This document shows, in pieces, positions 8,745-17,495 of a DNA stretch of 64,000 bases. The stretch's first letter is position 1, and the number at the start of each line of letters is the position of its first letter. Source of the DNA: an uncultured Clostridia bacterium. GTDB lineage: Bacteria > Bacillota > Clostridia > Oscillospirales > Ruminococcaceae. The notes under the pieces are model-generated. The model had not been told where the DNA came from and searched no databases. It saw nothing but the letters and a program-made list of their open reading frames with translations. The position numbers and the translations under genes are program-made. The stretch lies in contig CANRNT010000010.1 of assembly GCA_947631995.1 (NCBI GenBank), forward strand, positions 1 through 64,000, in the 5' to 3' direction.

Positions 8745-9908
8745 ATGACAAAACTTTTATTGAAAATGTTTGTCCGCGGTGACGTGAAAGAAGCTTCCAA
8801 CCGCCGCAAGGTAGGGTATGTAGGCTCTTTTACGGGCATTGCGGTAAATGTTATACTCTTTTTGGGCAAGCTGCTGGCAGGGCTTGTGGCAGGCTCTATA
8901 TCCGTTATGGCGGACGCGTTCAACAATCTTTCGGACGCAGGCTCGTCGCTGTTGACGTTCGTTGGATTCAAATTTGCAGGCAGACCCGCAGACAGAGAAC
9001 ATCCTTTCGGGCACGGAAGAATGGAGTATGTAACGGGTCTGATAATATCTTTCATAATCATGATGATGGGCTTTGAGCTTGCAAAGTCGTCCGTCTCGGA
9101 TATAATACACGCCGAAAAGACAGCGTTCAGCGCGCTTGCCTTTGCGATACTTCTGATATCCGTCGCCGTAAAGCTGTGGCTGTTTTTCTTCTACCGCAGG
9201 CTCGGCAGGCTTATAAATTCGGGTACTCTCACAGCCGCCGCCATGGACAGCCTCAGCGATACCGTTTCTACCGCGGCGGTAATAATTTCAATGCTGATAG
9301 CAAAATTCGCAGGCATAAATACCGACGGCTATGCAGGCGTGCTGGTATCGCTGTTTATAATGTATACGGGCGTTATGACCTTTCGTGACAGCCTTACTCC
9401 GCTGCTTGGTACCCGTCCCGACAGGCAGCTTGTTTGTGAGATACGCGACAGGGTAATGAGCTATCCCGATATCATCGGTGTGCACGATCTGTTGGTGCAC
9501 GATTACGGAGCGGGCAATATGATGATATCTCTGCACGCCGAGATACCGATCGCTATGAGCTTTGCGCAGGCTCACGATCTTGTAGATGTAATAGAGGACG
9601 ACCTCAAAGCAGAGTACAAATGCTCCGTCACTATACACATTGACCCCATAGCCGATACCGATGAGGAAACCATGCGGCTGAAAGCCGTGTGCGAGGGAGT
9701 TGTAAAGGAGTTAGGCGAGGAGCTTTCCATACATGATTTTCGCATAGTAAAGGGAACGTCGCATATAAATATGCTGTTCGATGTCGTCGTGCCTTACGAT
9801 TTTGGGTACACAAACTCCGAAACTGCCGAGCTCGTCAAAGCAAAGCTGAAGGAGATAGATGAAAAGTATTTTGCTGTTATCAATGTTGAGAACGATATGT
9901 CTATGTGA
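8745..9908 (+). CDS. cation diffusion facilitator (CDF) family transporter
   Basis: A 387-residue inner-membrane antiporter exporting divalent metals such as Zn, Mn, Fe or Co. About six hydrophobic helices fill residues 25-215. Helix 2 carries SVMADAFNNLSDAGSS (about 53-68) and helix 5 carries AAMDSLSDTVS, which hold the Asp residues of the transport site; HPFGHGRMEY is the conserved loop after helix 2. The C-terminal cytosolic ferredoxin-like domain (about 220-300) contains HDLLVHDYG, and the tail is longer than in minimal CDFs. It follows pfp by 12 bases. The metal cannot be deduced. Confidence 0.9.
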   Translation: MTKLLLKMFVRGDVKEASNRRKVGYVGSFTGIAVNVILFLGKLLAGLVAGSISVMADAFNNLSDAGSSLLTFVGFKFAGRPADREHPFGHGRMEYVTGLIISFIIMMMGFELAKSSVSDIIHAEKTAFSALAFAILLISVAVKLWLFFFYRRLGRLINSGTLTAAAMDSLSDTVSTAAVIISMLIAKFAGINTDGYAGVLVSLFIMYTGVMTFRDSLTPLLGTRPDRQLVCEIRDRVMSYPDIIGVHDLLVHDYGAGNMMISLHAEIPIAMSFAQAHDLVDVIEDDLKAEYKCSVTIHIDPIADTDEETMRLKAVCEGVVKELGEELSIHDFRIVKGTSHINMLFDVVVPYDFGYTNSETAELVKAKLKEIDEKYFAVINVENDMSM

Positions 9909-9923
9909 CTATTAGTACAGAAT

Positions 9924-9960
9924 AAAAGATCTGCCGATGTTATTTCGACAGATCTTTTTA
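9924..9960. terminator. bidirectional terminator between the CDF gene and pckG
   Basis: AAAAGATCTG (9924-9933) pairs with CAGATCTTTT (9949-9958), with A/T tracts on both sides. It lies between two convergent genes and can serve both. Confidence 0.88.
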
Positions 9961-9969
9961 TGATATTAT

Positions 9970-11775
9970 TTACTTGTTGAGATTAGCCTCGATCCTGTCA
10001 AGCTGTTCCCAAAGCTCCTTGGGTATCCTGCCGCCCTTGTCGGCAATATCCTCTTTGTAGTATCTGCGCATTTCGGCAATTTCCTTTGTCCACAGATCCT
10101 TGTCGACCTTGAGAAGCTTATCCATTATCTCGGGCGTTACTTCGTCCTCAATGCCGGTGAGGTTGATGTCCTCGGGCTTGGGCAGATAGCCGATAGCCGT
10201 CTCAACGGCGTCAACCTTGCCCTCGCAGCGCTTGATTATCCAGTCAAGAACTCTCATGTTGTCGCCAAATCCCGGCCAGATAAAGTTTCCGTTCTCGTCC
10301 TGCTTGAACCAGTTTACGTTGAATATTTTCGGAGCGTTGTCGCCCAGCTTCTTGCCCATATCGAGCCAGTGCTGCCAGTAGTCGCCCACATTGTAGCCTA
10401 TGAACGGCTTCATAGCCATCGGGTCGTGGCGAAGTACGCCAACAGCGCCTGCCGCCGCAGCGGTGGTCTCGGACGAAACAGCTGAGCCTACATATGTGCC
10501 GTGTACCCAGTCAAGCGACTGATAAACCAGCGGCGTGGTGGAAGCTCTTCTTCCGCCGAATATCATAGCGGATATAGGCACGCCCTGAGGGTTGTTGAAT
10601 TCCTTTGAAATACACGGGCAGTTCTCCGCGGGTGCGGTAAATCTCGAGTTGGGGTGAGCAAGCGTGTTGCCCTGAGCGATGTACTCGGGGCCGTTTACCT
10701 TAGCGCCCTTCCATTCGGTAGCGTCAACAGGCGGATTTTTGTCCAGCTTCTCCCACCATACGGTGTTCTGTGAGTTGTCTATTGCAACGTTTGTGAAGAT
10801 AGAGTTCTTCATAGCGGTGTGCAGCGCATTGGGGTTGGACTTTTCGTTAGTACCCGGTGCAACGCCGAAGAAGCCGTTCTCGGGGTTTATCGCGTACAGC
10901 TTGCCGTCGTCGCCCTGCTTCAGCCATGCAATATCGTCGCCGACAGTCCATACCTTGTAGCCTGCCTCGGTGTAGCATTTAGGCGGAATAAGCATAGCAA
11001 GGTTGGTCTTTCCGCAGGCAGAGGGGAACGCAGCGGTGATGTACTTTATCTCACCGTCCGGCTTCTCAACGCCCAGTATCAGCATATGCTCAGCCATCCA
11101 GCCTTCGTTCTTGCCCTGGAACGAAGCGATACGCAGAGCGAAGCACTTTTTGCCCAGCAGAACGTTTCCGCCGTAGCCCGAGTTTATAGACCATATCGTG
11201 TTGTCCTCGGGGAACTGAACGATGTATCTCTTTTCGGGGTCGATGTCGGCTCTTGCGTGCAGACCTCTTACAAAGTCGTCCGAGGTGTCGCCGAGGTTCT
11301 CAAAAGCCTTAACGCCGACTCTCGTCATTATATCCATGTTCAGTACAACGTATATCGAGTCGGTCACCTCAACGCCGACTTTTGCCAGCGGTGAGCCTAT
11401 CGGTCCCATAGAATAGGGGATAACGTACATAGTCCTGCCCTTCATGACGCCGTCATACATCGGGGTGAGCATAGCGTACATTTCCTTCGGGTCCATCCAG
11501 TTGTTGGTAGGGCCTGCGTCCTCTTTAGTTCTTGTGCAGATGAATGTTCTGTCCTCAACTCTCGCAACGTCGTTGGGGTTGGTGCGGTGATACAGACAGC
11601 CGGGAAGCTTTTCCTGGTTGAGTCTTATCATCTCGCCTGTTGAAACAGCCTCATCGCGCAGAGCTTCGAGCTGCTCGTCGCTTCCGTCGATCCAGACTAC
11701 CTTGTCGGGCTTGGTGAGAGCGATCATCTCGTCTACCCATTTGTTTACATTTGGGTTTTTGGTAAGTGTTGCCAT
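9970..11775 (-). CDS. pckG: phosphoenolpyruvate carboxykinase (GTP)
   Basis: A 601-residue enzyme interconverting oxaloacetate and phosphoenolpyruvate with GTP; in rumen-type fermenters it can run towards CO2 fixation. The P-loop PSACGKTN (251-258) contains the catalytic Cys254 that marks the GTP class; VGDDIAW (278-284) is the metal-binding segment and SGYGGN (199-204) the substrate loop. The ATG at 11,775 has AAAGGAG 10 bases upstream; an in-frame extension of 11 residues lacks a ribosome site. It stands alone with its own promoter and terminator. Confidence 0.95.
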   Translation of the reverse strand: MATLTKNPNVNKWVDEMIALTKPDKVVWIDGSDEQLEALRDEAVSTGEMIRLNQEKLPGCLYHRTNPNDVARVEDRTFICTRTKEDAGPTNNWMDPKEMYAMLTPMYDGVMKGRTMYVIPYSMGPIGSPLAKVGVEVTDSIYVVLNMDIMTRVGVKAFENLGDTSDDFVRGLHARADIDPEKRYIVQFPEDNTIWSINSGYGGNVLLGKKCFALRIASFQGKNEGWMAEHMLILGVEKPDGEIKYITAAFPSACGKTNLAMLIPPKCYTEAGYKVWTVGDDIAWLKQGDDGKLYAINPENGFFGVAPGTNEKSNPNALHTAMKNSIFTNVAIDNSQNTVWWEKLDKNPPVDATEWKGAKVNGPEYIAQGNTLAHPNSRFTAPAENCPCISKEFNNPQGVPISAMIFGGRRASTTPLVYQSLDWVHGTYVGSAVSSETTAAAAGAVGVLRHDPMAMKPFIGYNVGDYWQHWLDMGKKLGDNAPKIFNVNWFKQDENGNFIWPGFGDNMRVLDWIIKRCEGKVDAVETAIGYLPKPEDINLTGIEDEVTPEIMDKLLKVDKDLWTKEIAEMRRYYKEDIADKGGRIPKELWEQLDRIEANLNK

Positions 11776-11849
11776 AAATTTTAACTCCTTTCGGGAAATA
11801 ATATACATTTATAAGGAAACGCTCAAAAGAACAAATTCCCTCTTATACT

Positions 11850-11878
11850 ATTATAACCTAATCGGCGGTGCAAGTCAA
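11850..11878 (-). promoter_or_regulatory. pckG promoter
   Basis: On the minus strand TTGACT (11,878-11,873) and a perfect TATAAT (11,855-11,850) are 17 bases apart, leaving a leader of about 70 bases before pckG. Confidence 0.8.
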
Positions 11879-11959
11879 GAGCGGAAGTCACAATTTATTA
11901 TCAAAGCAGCCGTGAGACTTTGTAATATATTCCATGAGAGAAATATTGTAAATTCGGTG

Positions 11960-11988
11960 TTGAAAAAAGAAAAATTCCGTGTTATAAT
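11960..11988 (+). promoter_or_regulatory. thyX operon promoter
   Basis: TTGAAA at 11,960-11,965 and TATAAT at 11,983-11,988 are 17 bases apart, about 77 bases before the thyX start. Confidence 0.8.
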
Positions 11989-12065
11989 TATTATGTATGA
12001 GTATGTCGGCTGAGCGATGAGCGCCGATATGCAAAGTCAGATCAGTGAAAGGACCGTGCATTGCT

Positions 12066-12737
12066 ATGGGAAAAATAACCGTTTTGTCTGAAACGACGAT
12101 AAAGCCTGTCACTACGATAGGGGAAAGAGCAGGTATCTGCTGGGGCGCGGACGTATCCGACGCCGACAAGAATTATAAAAGAGGTCTTGACTGCATAAAT
12201 GCGGGTCACGGCAGGACGCTGGAGTATGTGAACGTCGAATTGGTGATAGACGGCTATTCCGCAAGGGTCATAAGAGAATGGTATACACATCTGGGCGGCT
12301 CGCCGACAAGGCTTCAGGCAAGCACGAGATACATAAATTACTCGGATTTTGAATACGTTACGCCCAAAAAGATACTTGCTGACGCAAAAGCCAAGAGCAT
12401 TTACGACAGTACTATGAAGAGTATCTCGGAGGCGGGAAGAAAGCTCGAAGAAATGGGCATACCCAGAGAGGACAGCGCTATGCTGCTGCCGCTGGGTATG
12501 ACTACAAAAATAGTTGACAAGCGCAATCTGCGCAATCTGATAGATATGTCAAGACAGAGAATGTGCACAAGAGCGTACTGGGAGTACAGAGAGCTTTTTT
12601 CCGATATCTGCAATGCTCTCGGAAAGCTTTCAGACGAGTGGAAATACATAATAGATACGCAGATGAAGCCGAAGTGCGAGATATTGGGATATTGCCCCGA
12701 AAAGAGGAGCTGCGGCAGAAAGCCCGCAAAGAGTTGA
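12066..12737 (+). CDS. thyX: FAD-dependent thymidylate synthase, variant motif
   Basis: A 223-residue protein of the ThyX family, which methylates dUMP with methylenetetrahydrofolate through FAD. GHGRTLEYVNVEL (48-60) matches the family's His-rich first motif. The signature normally written RHRxxSxNxxSxR reads here as THLGGSPTRLQASTR (74-88), with two extra residues and no Arg flanking the His. I recall this form in many clostridial ThyX proteins. The ATG at 12,066 is chosen because GAAAGGA precedes it; a GTG 21 bases upstream lacks a ribosome site. No thyA is visible in the window. Confidence 0.82.
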   Translation: MGKITVLSETTIKPVTTIGERAGICWGADVSDADKNYKRGLDCINAGHGRTLEYVNVELVIDGYSARVIREWYTHLGGSPTRLQASTRYINYSDFEYVTPKKILADAKAKSIYDSTMKSISEAGRKLEEMGIPREDSAMLLPLGMTTKIVDKRNLRNLIDMSRQRMCTRAYWEYRELFSDICNALGKLSDEWKYIIDTQMKPKCEILGYCPEKRSCGRKPAKS

Positions 12738-12758
12738 TAACAGCGTGAGGTGTTGGAT

Positions 12759-13856
12759 ATGGCTACCGAGAGTATGATAGTATATAAGTGCCCGTGCTGC
12801 GGCGCTGATATACAGTTTGAAGCAGGTACGGATCATCTTACCTGTATGTACTGCGACAATACATATGATATAAATACGCTTACGAATTATGAAAAGGGTC
12901 TTTCTCAGCAAAAGCCCGAGAATTTCTCTTGGAAAGATTACGACAAGAACAGCGGCAACGGCGACTGGCAGGAGGGAGAGCTTTCACAGCTCCATTCTTT
13001 CAAATGCGCCCATTGCGGAGGTGAGATAATAGGCGATACAAGCACAATGGCGTCTACCTGCCCTTACTGTGACAATCCCGTTGTAATAAACGAGACCGTT
13101 GACGGCGTTATGCGCCCCGACTTTATAATACCTTTCAAAAAGGGCAGAAAAGCCGTTGACAGCGCCTATAAGAAGTTCATATCGAAAAAAGTCCTGCTGC
13201 CGAAAAGCTTTAAGACCGAGAACCATATACAGTCGATAAAAGGCATATATGTGCCGTTCTGGCTTTTTGACGCCGACAGCTCGGGCGACGCCCATTTCAG
13301 AGCGACAAAGATCAAGCATTGGTCGGACTCGAGTTACGATTATACAAAAACCGAGCATTACAGCGTTGTGAGAACGGCTGATATGTCGTTTGAAAAAGTG
13401 CCCGTTGACGGCTCTGTGAAAATGGACGATACCCTTATGGAGTCTTTAGAACCTTTCAATTACGATATGGCAGTAGATTTCAATACCGCATACCTTGCAG
13501 GATATTTCGCAGACAGATACGACGTTGACGTTACCCACAGCATAGGAAGAGCCAATGACAGGATACGCAACAGCACCGAGGAGACCCTGCGCTCGACCGT
13601 AAAAGGCTATAATACCGTGGCAACTGAGTCTGTAAACGTTCAGATACACGAGGGCGATATACACTATGCCCTTATGCCCGTATGGGTGGCAAATACCGAG
13701 TACCGCGGCAAGAACTATATGTTTGCTATGAACGGTCAGTCGGGCAAGGTGGTAGGAACTCTGCCGATAGATAAGTTAAAGCTCGCGCTGATAGCGTCAG
13801 GAGTTTTTCTGGGACTGTTCTTGATAGTTCTGCTCCTGTCAGGGCTTTTGTTTTGA
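12759..13856 (+). CDS. zinc-ribbon, C-terminally membrane-anchored protein
   Basis: A 365-residue protein with two N-terminal CxxC zinc ribbons: CPCCGAD with CMYCDN (about 10-38) and CAHCGGE with CPYCDN (about 83-109). A soluble, mostly beta-rich middle region follows. One hydrophobic helix at the extreme C-terminus (about 343-365) anchors it, so the ribbons face the cytosol. AGGTG precedes ATG at 12,759. It ends 14 bases before the TPM-domain gene. Similar proteins are often misnamed TFIIB-like or PriA-like because of the ribbons; I see no helicase motifs. Function is unknown, perhaps envelope stress or protein quality control. Confidence 0.75.
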   Translation: MATESMIVYKCPCCGADIQFEAGTDHLTCMYCDNTYDINTLTNYEKGLSQQKPENFSWKDYDKNSGNGDWQEGELSQLHSFKCAHCGGEIIGDTSTMASTCPYCDNPVVINETVDGVMRPDFIIPFKKGRKAVDSAYKKFISKKVLLPKSFKTENHIQSIKGIYVPFWLFDADSSGDAHFRATKIKHWSDSSYDYTKTEHYSVVRTADMSFEKVPVDGSVKMDDTLMESLEPFNYDMAVDFNTAYLAGYFADRYDVDVTHSIGRANDRIRNSTEETLRSTVKGYNTVATESVNVQIHEGDIHYALMPVWVANTEYRGKNYMFAMNGQSGKVVGTLPIDKLKLALIASGVFLGLFLIVLLLSGLLF

Positions 13857-13870
13857 GGAGGGCGGCAGAT

Positions 13871-14755
13871 ATGCGTATAAGAAAGTGCATTTCGAGAGCC
13901 TTAGCTCTTACAGCAGCTTTGACGGTAATGATATCTTCGTCATTGGCTACGGCGTTTGCCGACGATAACCTCACCAACAGACCGCTGCCGGTTTATGGCG
14001 ACGGCGAGTATAACGAAAATCTTCCGAGGGTCGTTGACGAGTACGATATGCTGTCGCCTGAGGAGGAGGAGTACCTCGATGAAAAGGCAAGAAAGATCAT
14101 AGATGAGTTTGGGTTCGACTGCGTTGTGCTGACTACCTTTGATTACGGTATGTTCAAGCACGGTTATTATAACGAGAGATATGACGATATACAAACATTT
14201 GCGCACGACTATTTCGATTTTATGGGTTACGGCGTCGGCACAGAAAATGACGGCATATTGTTTGTTGTGTCTATGGCTGACCGCTCGTATGCTTTCTCTA
14301 CCTGCGGATACGGTATGGAAGCCATTTCCGACAGCTATGGCGTCGGCTGGCTGGAGGACGACCTTGTTCCTATGCTCAGCGACGGCGATTACTATGAGTG
14401 CTTCGACAGGTATTTCGACGATGTGTATGATTTCGTTGAAGAAGCATACGAAAACAAACCTTACGGCAAGCTGCACCCGAAGTCTGCCCCAAAATGGCTT
14501 TTCAAGCATTGGTTCGCGTCTCTTTGCATTTCAGGAGTGATAACCGCCTGCGTGGTATGGTTTTTGCTGCACCAGATGAAAACTATACTGCCCAAGCCTG
14601 CCGCAAAGAATTATCTTAAAAATTATAAAGAGAAATTTGCGCAGGACACATATCTTTATTCCAATGTTACCAAGACCGCAAAAAGCTCAGGCAGCTCGGG
14701 CGGCGGAGGAGGAAGCAGCGGAAGAAGCCACGGAGGCTCGAGCGGCCATTTCTGA
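13871..14755 (+). CDS. TPM-domain membrane protein with Gly/Ser-rich tail
   Basis: A 294-residue protein: signal peptide about 1-31 ending ATAFADD, extracytoplasmic TPM (TLP18.3/Psb32/MOLO-1) domain about 50-195 beginning with VDEYDMLSPEEEEYLDE, one transmembrane helix about 214-235, then a basic cytosolic stretch and a Ser/Gly-rich tail ending in GSSGHF. AGGAGGG precedes ATG at 13,871, and the start lies 14 bases after the zinc-ribbon gene. TPM proteins are tied to envelope maintenance in several phyla, but the biochemical role is unsettled. Co-transcription with the two neighbours suggests a shared membrane complex. Confidence 0.82.
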   Translation: MRIRKCISRALALTAALTVMISSSLATAFADDNLTNRPLPVYGDGEYNENLPRVVDEYDMLSPEEEEYLDEKARKIIDEFGFDCVVLTTFDYGMFKHGYYNERYDDIQTFAHDYFDFMGYGVGTENDGILFVVSMADRSYAFSTCGYGMEAISDSYGVGWLEDDLVPMLSDGDYYECFDRYFDDVYDFVEEAYENKPYGKLHPKSAPKWLFKHWFASLCISGVITACVVWFLLHQMKTILPKPAAKNYLKNYKEKFAQDTYLYSNVTKTAKSSGSSGGGGGSSGRSHGGSSGHF

Positions 14756-14804
14756 TGAACATATCGGTATAGTTATTTACAGTCGTGAATGAAAGGAGGC
14801 GGGC

Positions 14805-15992
14805 ATGACGGAACGTGAGAAAAAAGACGGCTACGATGATAAGGACGATTACATTGACGTCGCGAAGAATGCCGAGTATCAGAACCAGTCAAGATACTAC
14901 TATAATGAATTTCTGAACTGGCGAAGCTCGGGCAAGAACCGCTATGCCTATTCCTTTGTGCGGCGCAAAAGCGAACATTCGTATGTTGACGGTCAGGGCT
15001 TTATAAGCAAAACGCCCGAGGAGACCGAGCAGAGAGTGCTTCACCGCTGCTGCCGTCTGGTAGCTATGACGATGTTCACCATGATACTTTTTACGATAGC
15101 GGAAATAATATACGTCGCAGGATATACGGGCGGCGAGTGCTTTACGCTATCTCAGGTATTTTACGGACAGCCGCTGAGCACATATAACGTGCCGCTTGCA
15201 GTATGCGGAGTGATATGCGCGATAAGGGTAATGAAATATCTCATACCGATACTGATATTCGTGCTTGACGCGAAAATACCTAAAGCCGTAATGCTGCCTA
15301 AAGCGGATAAAAAAATACCCGATATGGCTGCCTGCTCCCTCGTAATGGCGCTTATGGTAACGATATTCTGCCGCCACGCGGGCAGCTGGTCATCGTATAT
15401 TTTCAGATTTTTCGGTACCAACGCCCTGCGCTCCGACTTTGTGTATTCGGATGATATACTGTCTGTGCTGCTGTTCGGCTTGTGCAACTGTATAGTCACC
15501 GCGGCGCTGTCTGAGATACTTTTCAGAGGACTTATCCTGCAAACTCTCCGTCAGTTCGGCGATATGTTCGCGCTCATAGTGTGCTGTGTGTCGGCAACAT
15601 TCTGCTCCTTTGACCTGTCATCGGCAGGATATACATTCTGTATGAGCATAATAATAACGCTGTTCACGCTGCGCTCAGGCTCTATCATGGTAGCGATAGT
15701 TATGAAAATGAGCTCGCTGCTGCTGAACTTCGCGCTCAATATGATAGAGGTGTATGTGCCCGAAAAGAGCGCCGTGCTGACGGAATATATAGTGTGCTTT
15801 ATCATCATCGCCCTCTCGCTGGTCATCTATGCAAGAGTTATGCTGTCGCGCAACTTCAGCTTCAATATAGATACCTCAAAAACACACCTTTCACTTTCCC
15901 GCAAGCTGATAATATTCTTGTCGGACAATATGATAATGCTCTGGCTGATATTCGCGCTTTCGGGCGGGATATTCCTGATGATAATGCTGTAG
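14805..15992 (+). CDS. CPBP (CAAX/Abi)-like polytopic membrane protein, catalytic residues altered
   Basis: A 395-residue protein with a charged N-terminal region (1-80) and about eight hydrophobic helices. LSEILFRGLIL (235-245) matches motif 1 of CPBP intramembrane proteases (EExxxR), but the first Glu is Ser236. Motif 2 (FxxxH) appears as FCSFD (266-270), and at the expected motif 3 His there is Lys301. It may therefore be a scaffold rather than a protease. AAAGGAGG precedes ATG. It is third after the zinc-ribbon and TPM genes. Fold assignment is moderately sure; inactivity is inferred from the motifs. Confidence 0.65.
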   Translation: MTEREKKDGYDDKDDYIDVAKNAEYQNQSRYYYNEFLNWRSSGKNRYAYSFVRRKSEHSYVDGQGFISKTPEETEQRVLHRCCRLVAMTMFTMILFTIAEIIYVAGYTGGECFTLSQVFYGQPLSTYNVPLAVCGVICAIRVMKYLIPILIFVLDAKIPKAVMLPKADKKIPDMAACSLVMALMVTIFCRHAGSWSSYIFRFFGTNALRSDFVYSDDILSVLLFGLCNCIVTAALSEILFRGLILQTLRQFGDMFALIVCCVSATFCSFDLSSAGYTFCMSIIITLFTLRSGSIMVAIVMKMSSLLLNFALNMIEVYVPEKSAVLTEYIVCFIIIALSLVIYARVMLSRNFSFNIDTSKTHLSLSRKLIIFLSDNMIMLWLIFALSGGIFLMIML

Positions 15993-16061
15993 CGGACGAA
16001 AATTTGTGCATTATGTATGACTTTGCGGGCGCGGGAGCAAAAATATTTTTTGATTTGGCTC

Positions 16062-16090
16062 TTGACAACGTGAGGGAAATGGTGTATAAT
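16062..16090 (+). promoter_or_regulatory. infC operon promoter
   Basis: A consensus TTGACA (16,062-16,067) and TATAAT (16,085-16,090) lie 17 bases apart, giving a leader of about 140 bases before infC. Confidence 0.9.
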
Positions 16091-16097
16091 ACATTGG

Positions 16098-16235
16098 TAA
16101 ACAATAAAGAAGAGCTGTTCCGCCCTCACCTTGAGCTGTCGAGCGAAAAGGTCAATAAAGGATATTAGCCGTATGCGGCTTTATTTGTGAGCGGAAACAG
16201 ACTGTGTTTCGCTCATTTTTATTTTGGAGGTGCTG
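16098..16235 (+). ncRNA. infC-rpmI-rplT leader (L20-type attenuator leader)
   Basis: The untranslated leader has short helices (for example AGCCG/CGGCT at 16,167-16,180) and ends in a terminator hairpin. Firmicutes infC operons have an L20-binding leader that terminates transcription when free L20 is plentiful; the position, length and terminal hairpin here fit that. The match to the known leader family is from position and architecture, not from a covariance search. Confidence 0.7.
16189..16225 (+). terminator. attenuator terminator in the infC leader
   Basis: GAGCGgAAACA (16,189-16,199) pairs with TGTTTCGCTC (16,205-16,214), followed by ATTTTTATTTT. It abuts the infC Shine-Dalgarno sequence at 16,226, so it can control read-through and possibly ribosome access. 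Confidence 0.85.
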
Positions 16236-16239
16236 CACC

Positions 16240-16758
16240 ATTAGCAACAAGGATCTGCAGATCAATGAAGATATCCGTGACAAGGAGGTCAGGGTAATCG
16301 GTCCTGACGGCGCACAGTTGGGCATAATGTCCGCCAAGGAGGCAATGGATATAGCTATCGAGAAGGATCTCGATCTTGTCAAGATAGCTCCGACCGCACA
16401 GCCGCCGGTGTGCAAGATCATGGATTACGGCAAGTACTGCTTCGAGCAGGATAAACGTGAAAAGGAAGCCAGAAAAAATCAGAAGGTCATAGATACGAAG
16501 GAGATCAGAATGTCCTCGACTATCGACACTCATGATTTTCAGACTAAGGTAAATCAGGGCATAAAGTTCCTGACGGGCGGAGATAAGCTCAAAGTCTCGG
16601 TAAGGTTCCGTAAGCGTTCGGTGGCTCACCCGCAGCTGGGAGAGGACCTGATGAACAGGTATAAGGAAGCCGTTGCGCAGGCAGGCGTAGTTGATAAGCC
16701 GATCAAGATGGAAGGGCGCAGTCTGGTGATGTTCGTATCACCCAAATCTTCTAAGTAA
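16240..16758 (+). CDS. infC: translation initiation factor IF-3, AUU start codon
   Basis: A 172-residue IF-3, which keeps 30S subunits free and proofreads start codons. The N-domain (INEDIRDKEVRVI) is followed by a Lys-rich linker (about 70-95) and a C-domain with KVSVRFRKRSVAHP. The first residues align with IF-3 at ISNKDLQ, whose codon is ATT at 16,240, seven bases after GGAGGTG (16,226-16,232). The only in-frame GTG upstream (16,204) lies inside the terminator, so AUU is the start, as in many bacteria where IF-3 represses its own AUU-initiated mRNA. Confidence 0.95.
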   Translation: MSNKDLQINEDIRDKEVRVIGPDGAQLGIMSAKEAMDIAIEKDLDLVKIAPTAQPPVCKIMDYGKYCFEQDKREKEARKNQKVIDTKEIRMSSTIDTHDFQTKVNQGIKFLTGGDKLKVSVRFRKRSVAHPQLGEDLMNRYKEAVAQAGVVDKPIKMEGRSLVMFVSPKSSK

Positions 16759-16780
16759 ACGATCAAGGAGGATAAATTTT

Positions 16781-16984
16781 ATGGCAAAGGTAAAGATCAA
16801 GACCCACTCCGGAGCAAAGAAGCGCTTCAGAGTGACAGGAACAGGCAAGGTAAAGTTCCAGCACATCAACAAAAGACACAGACTTATATCGAAAGGTCAT
16901 AAGCGTGTAAGAACGCTCCGCAACGGCGCTTATGCAAGCGAAGCGGATATCAAGAACGTAAAGCTTCTTATCCCTTACAAATAA
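16781..16984 (+). CDS. rpmI: 50S ribosomal protein L35
   Basis: A 67-residue, very basic protein with the L35 signature MAKVKIKTHSGAKKRF at the start and KRHRLISKGHKRVR in the middle. It lies between infC and rplT, 22 bases after infC, with AAGGAGG upstream. Standard order of the operon. Confidence 0.97.
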   Translation: MAKVKIKTHSGAKKRFRVTGTGKVKFQHINKRHRLISKGHKRVRTLRNGAYASEADIKNVKLLIPYK

Positions 16985-17042
16985 ACCGCGGGTTTAATAG
17001 TTTCAGGGAACAAAGCAAAGTAATATCAGGAGGTAATTGACT

Positions 17043-17396
17043 ATGGCTCGTGTTAAGGGAGCAATGATGACTCGTAAGAGAAGAAATAAGACACTCAAGC
17101 TTGCTAAGGGCTATTTCGGCGCAAAGAGCAAGCATTTCAAGATGGCAAAACAGCAGGTGATGAAATCCGGTCAGTATGCCTATATCGGCAGAAAGCAAAG
17201 GAAGAGAGATTTCAGAAAGCTCTGGATAACAAGAATATCCGCCGCCTGCAAGCTCAATGGCATGAATTATTCAACATTCATGAACGGCCTGAAAAAGGCG
17301 GGGATCACACTCAACAGAAAGATGCTGTCGGAGATAGCTATAAACGATCCCAACGGTTTTGCCGCAGTAGTTGAAAAGGCAAAGGCGGCTCTTTGA
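17043..17396 (+). CDS. rplT: 50S ribosomal protein L20
   Basis: A 117-residue RNA-binding protein that begins [16 protein letters not shown], with the basic N-terminal extension and the globular C-domain that also binds the infC leader in Firmicutes. AGGAGGT (17,028-17,034) points to ATG at 17,043 rather than an in-frame TTG six bases earlier. Confidence 0.97.
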   Translation: MARVKGAMMTRKRRNKTLKLAKGYFGAKSKHFKMAKQQVMKSGQYAYIGRKQRKRDFRKLWITRISAACKLNGMNYSTFMNGLKKAGITLNRKMLSEIAINDPNGFAAVVEKAKAAL

Positions 17397-17405
17397 TGCA
17401 ATATC

Positions 17406-17443
17406 AACACGCACATCTTAATGGTTTGTGCGTGTTTTGTTGT
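17406..17443 (+). terminator. terminator after rplT
   Basis: AACACGCACA pairs with TGTGCGTGTT across a loop and is followed by TTTGTTG. It separates infC-rpmI-rplT from the RNA methyltransferase gene. Confidence 0.88.
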
Positions 17444-17495
17444 ATATATGGACAATGAATGATAACGGCGCAGAAGGCTTTTCGGAGGTGCAAAA

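Noticed and set aside
16204-16239. GTG start for infC at 16,204
   Set aside because: It lies inside the attenuator hairpin with no ribosome site; homology begins at the ATT codon.
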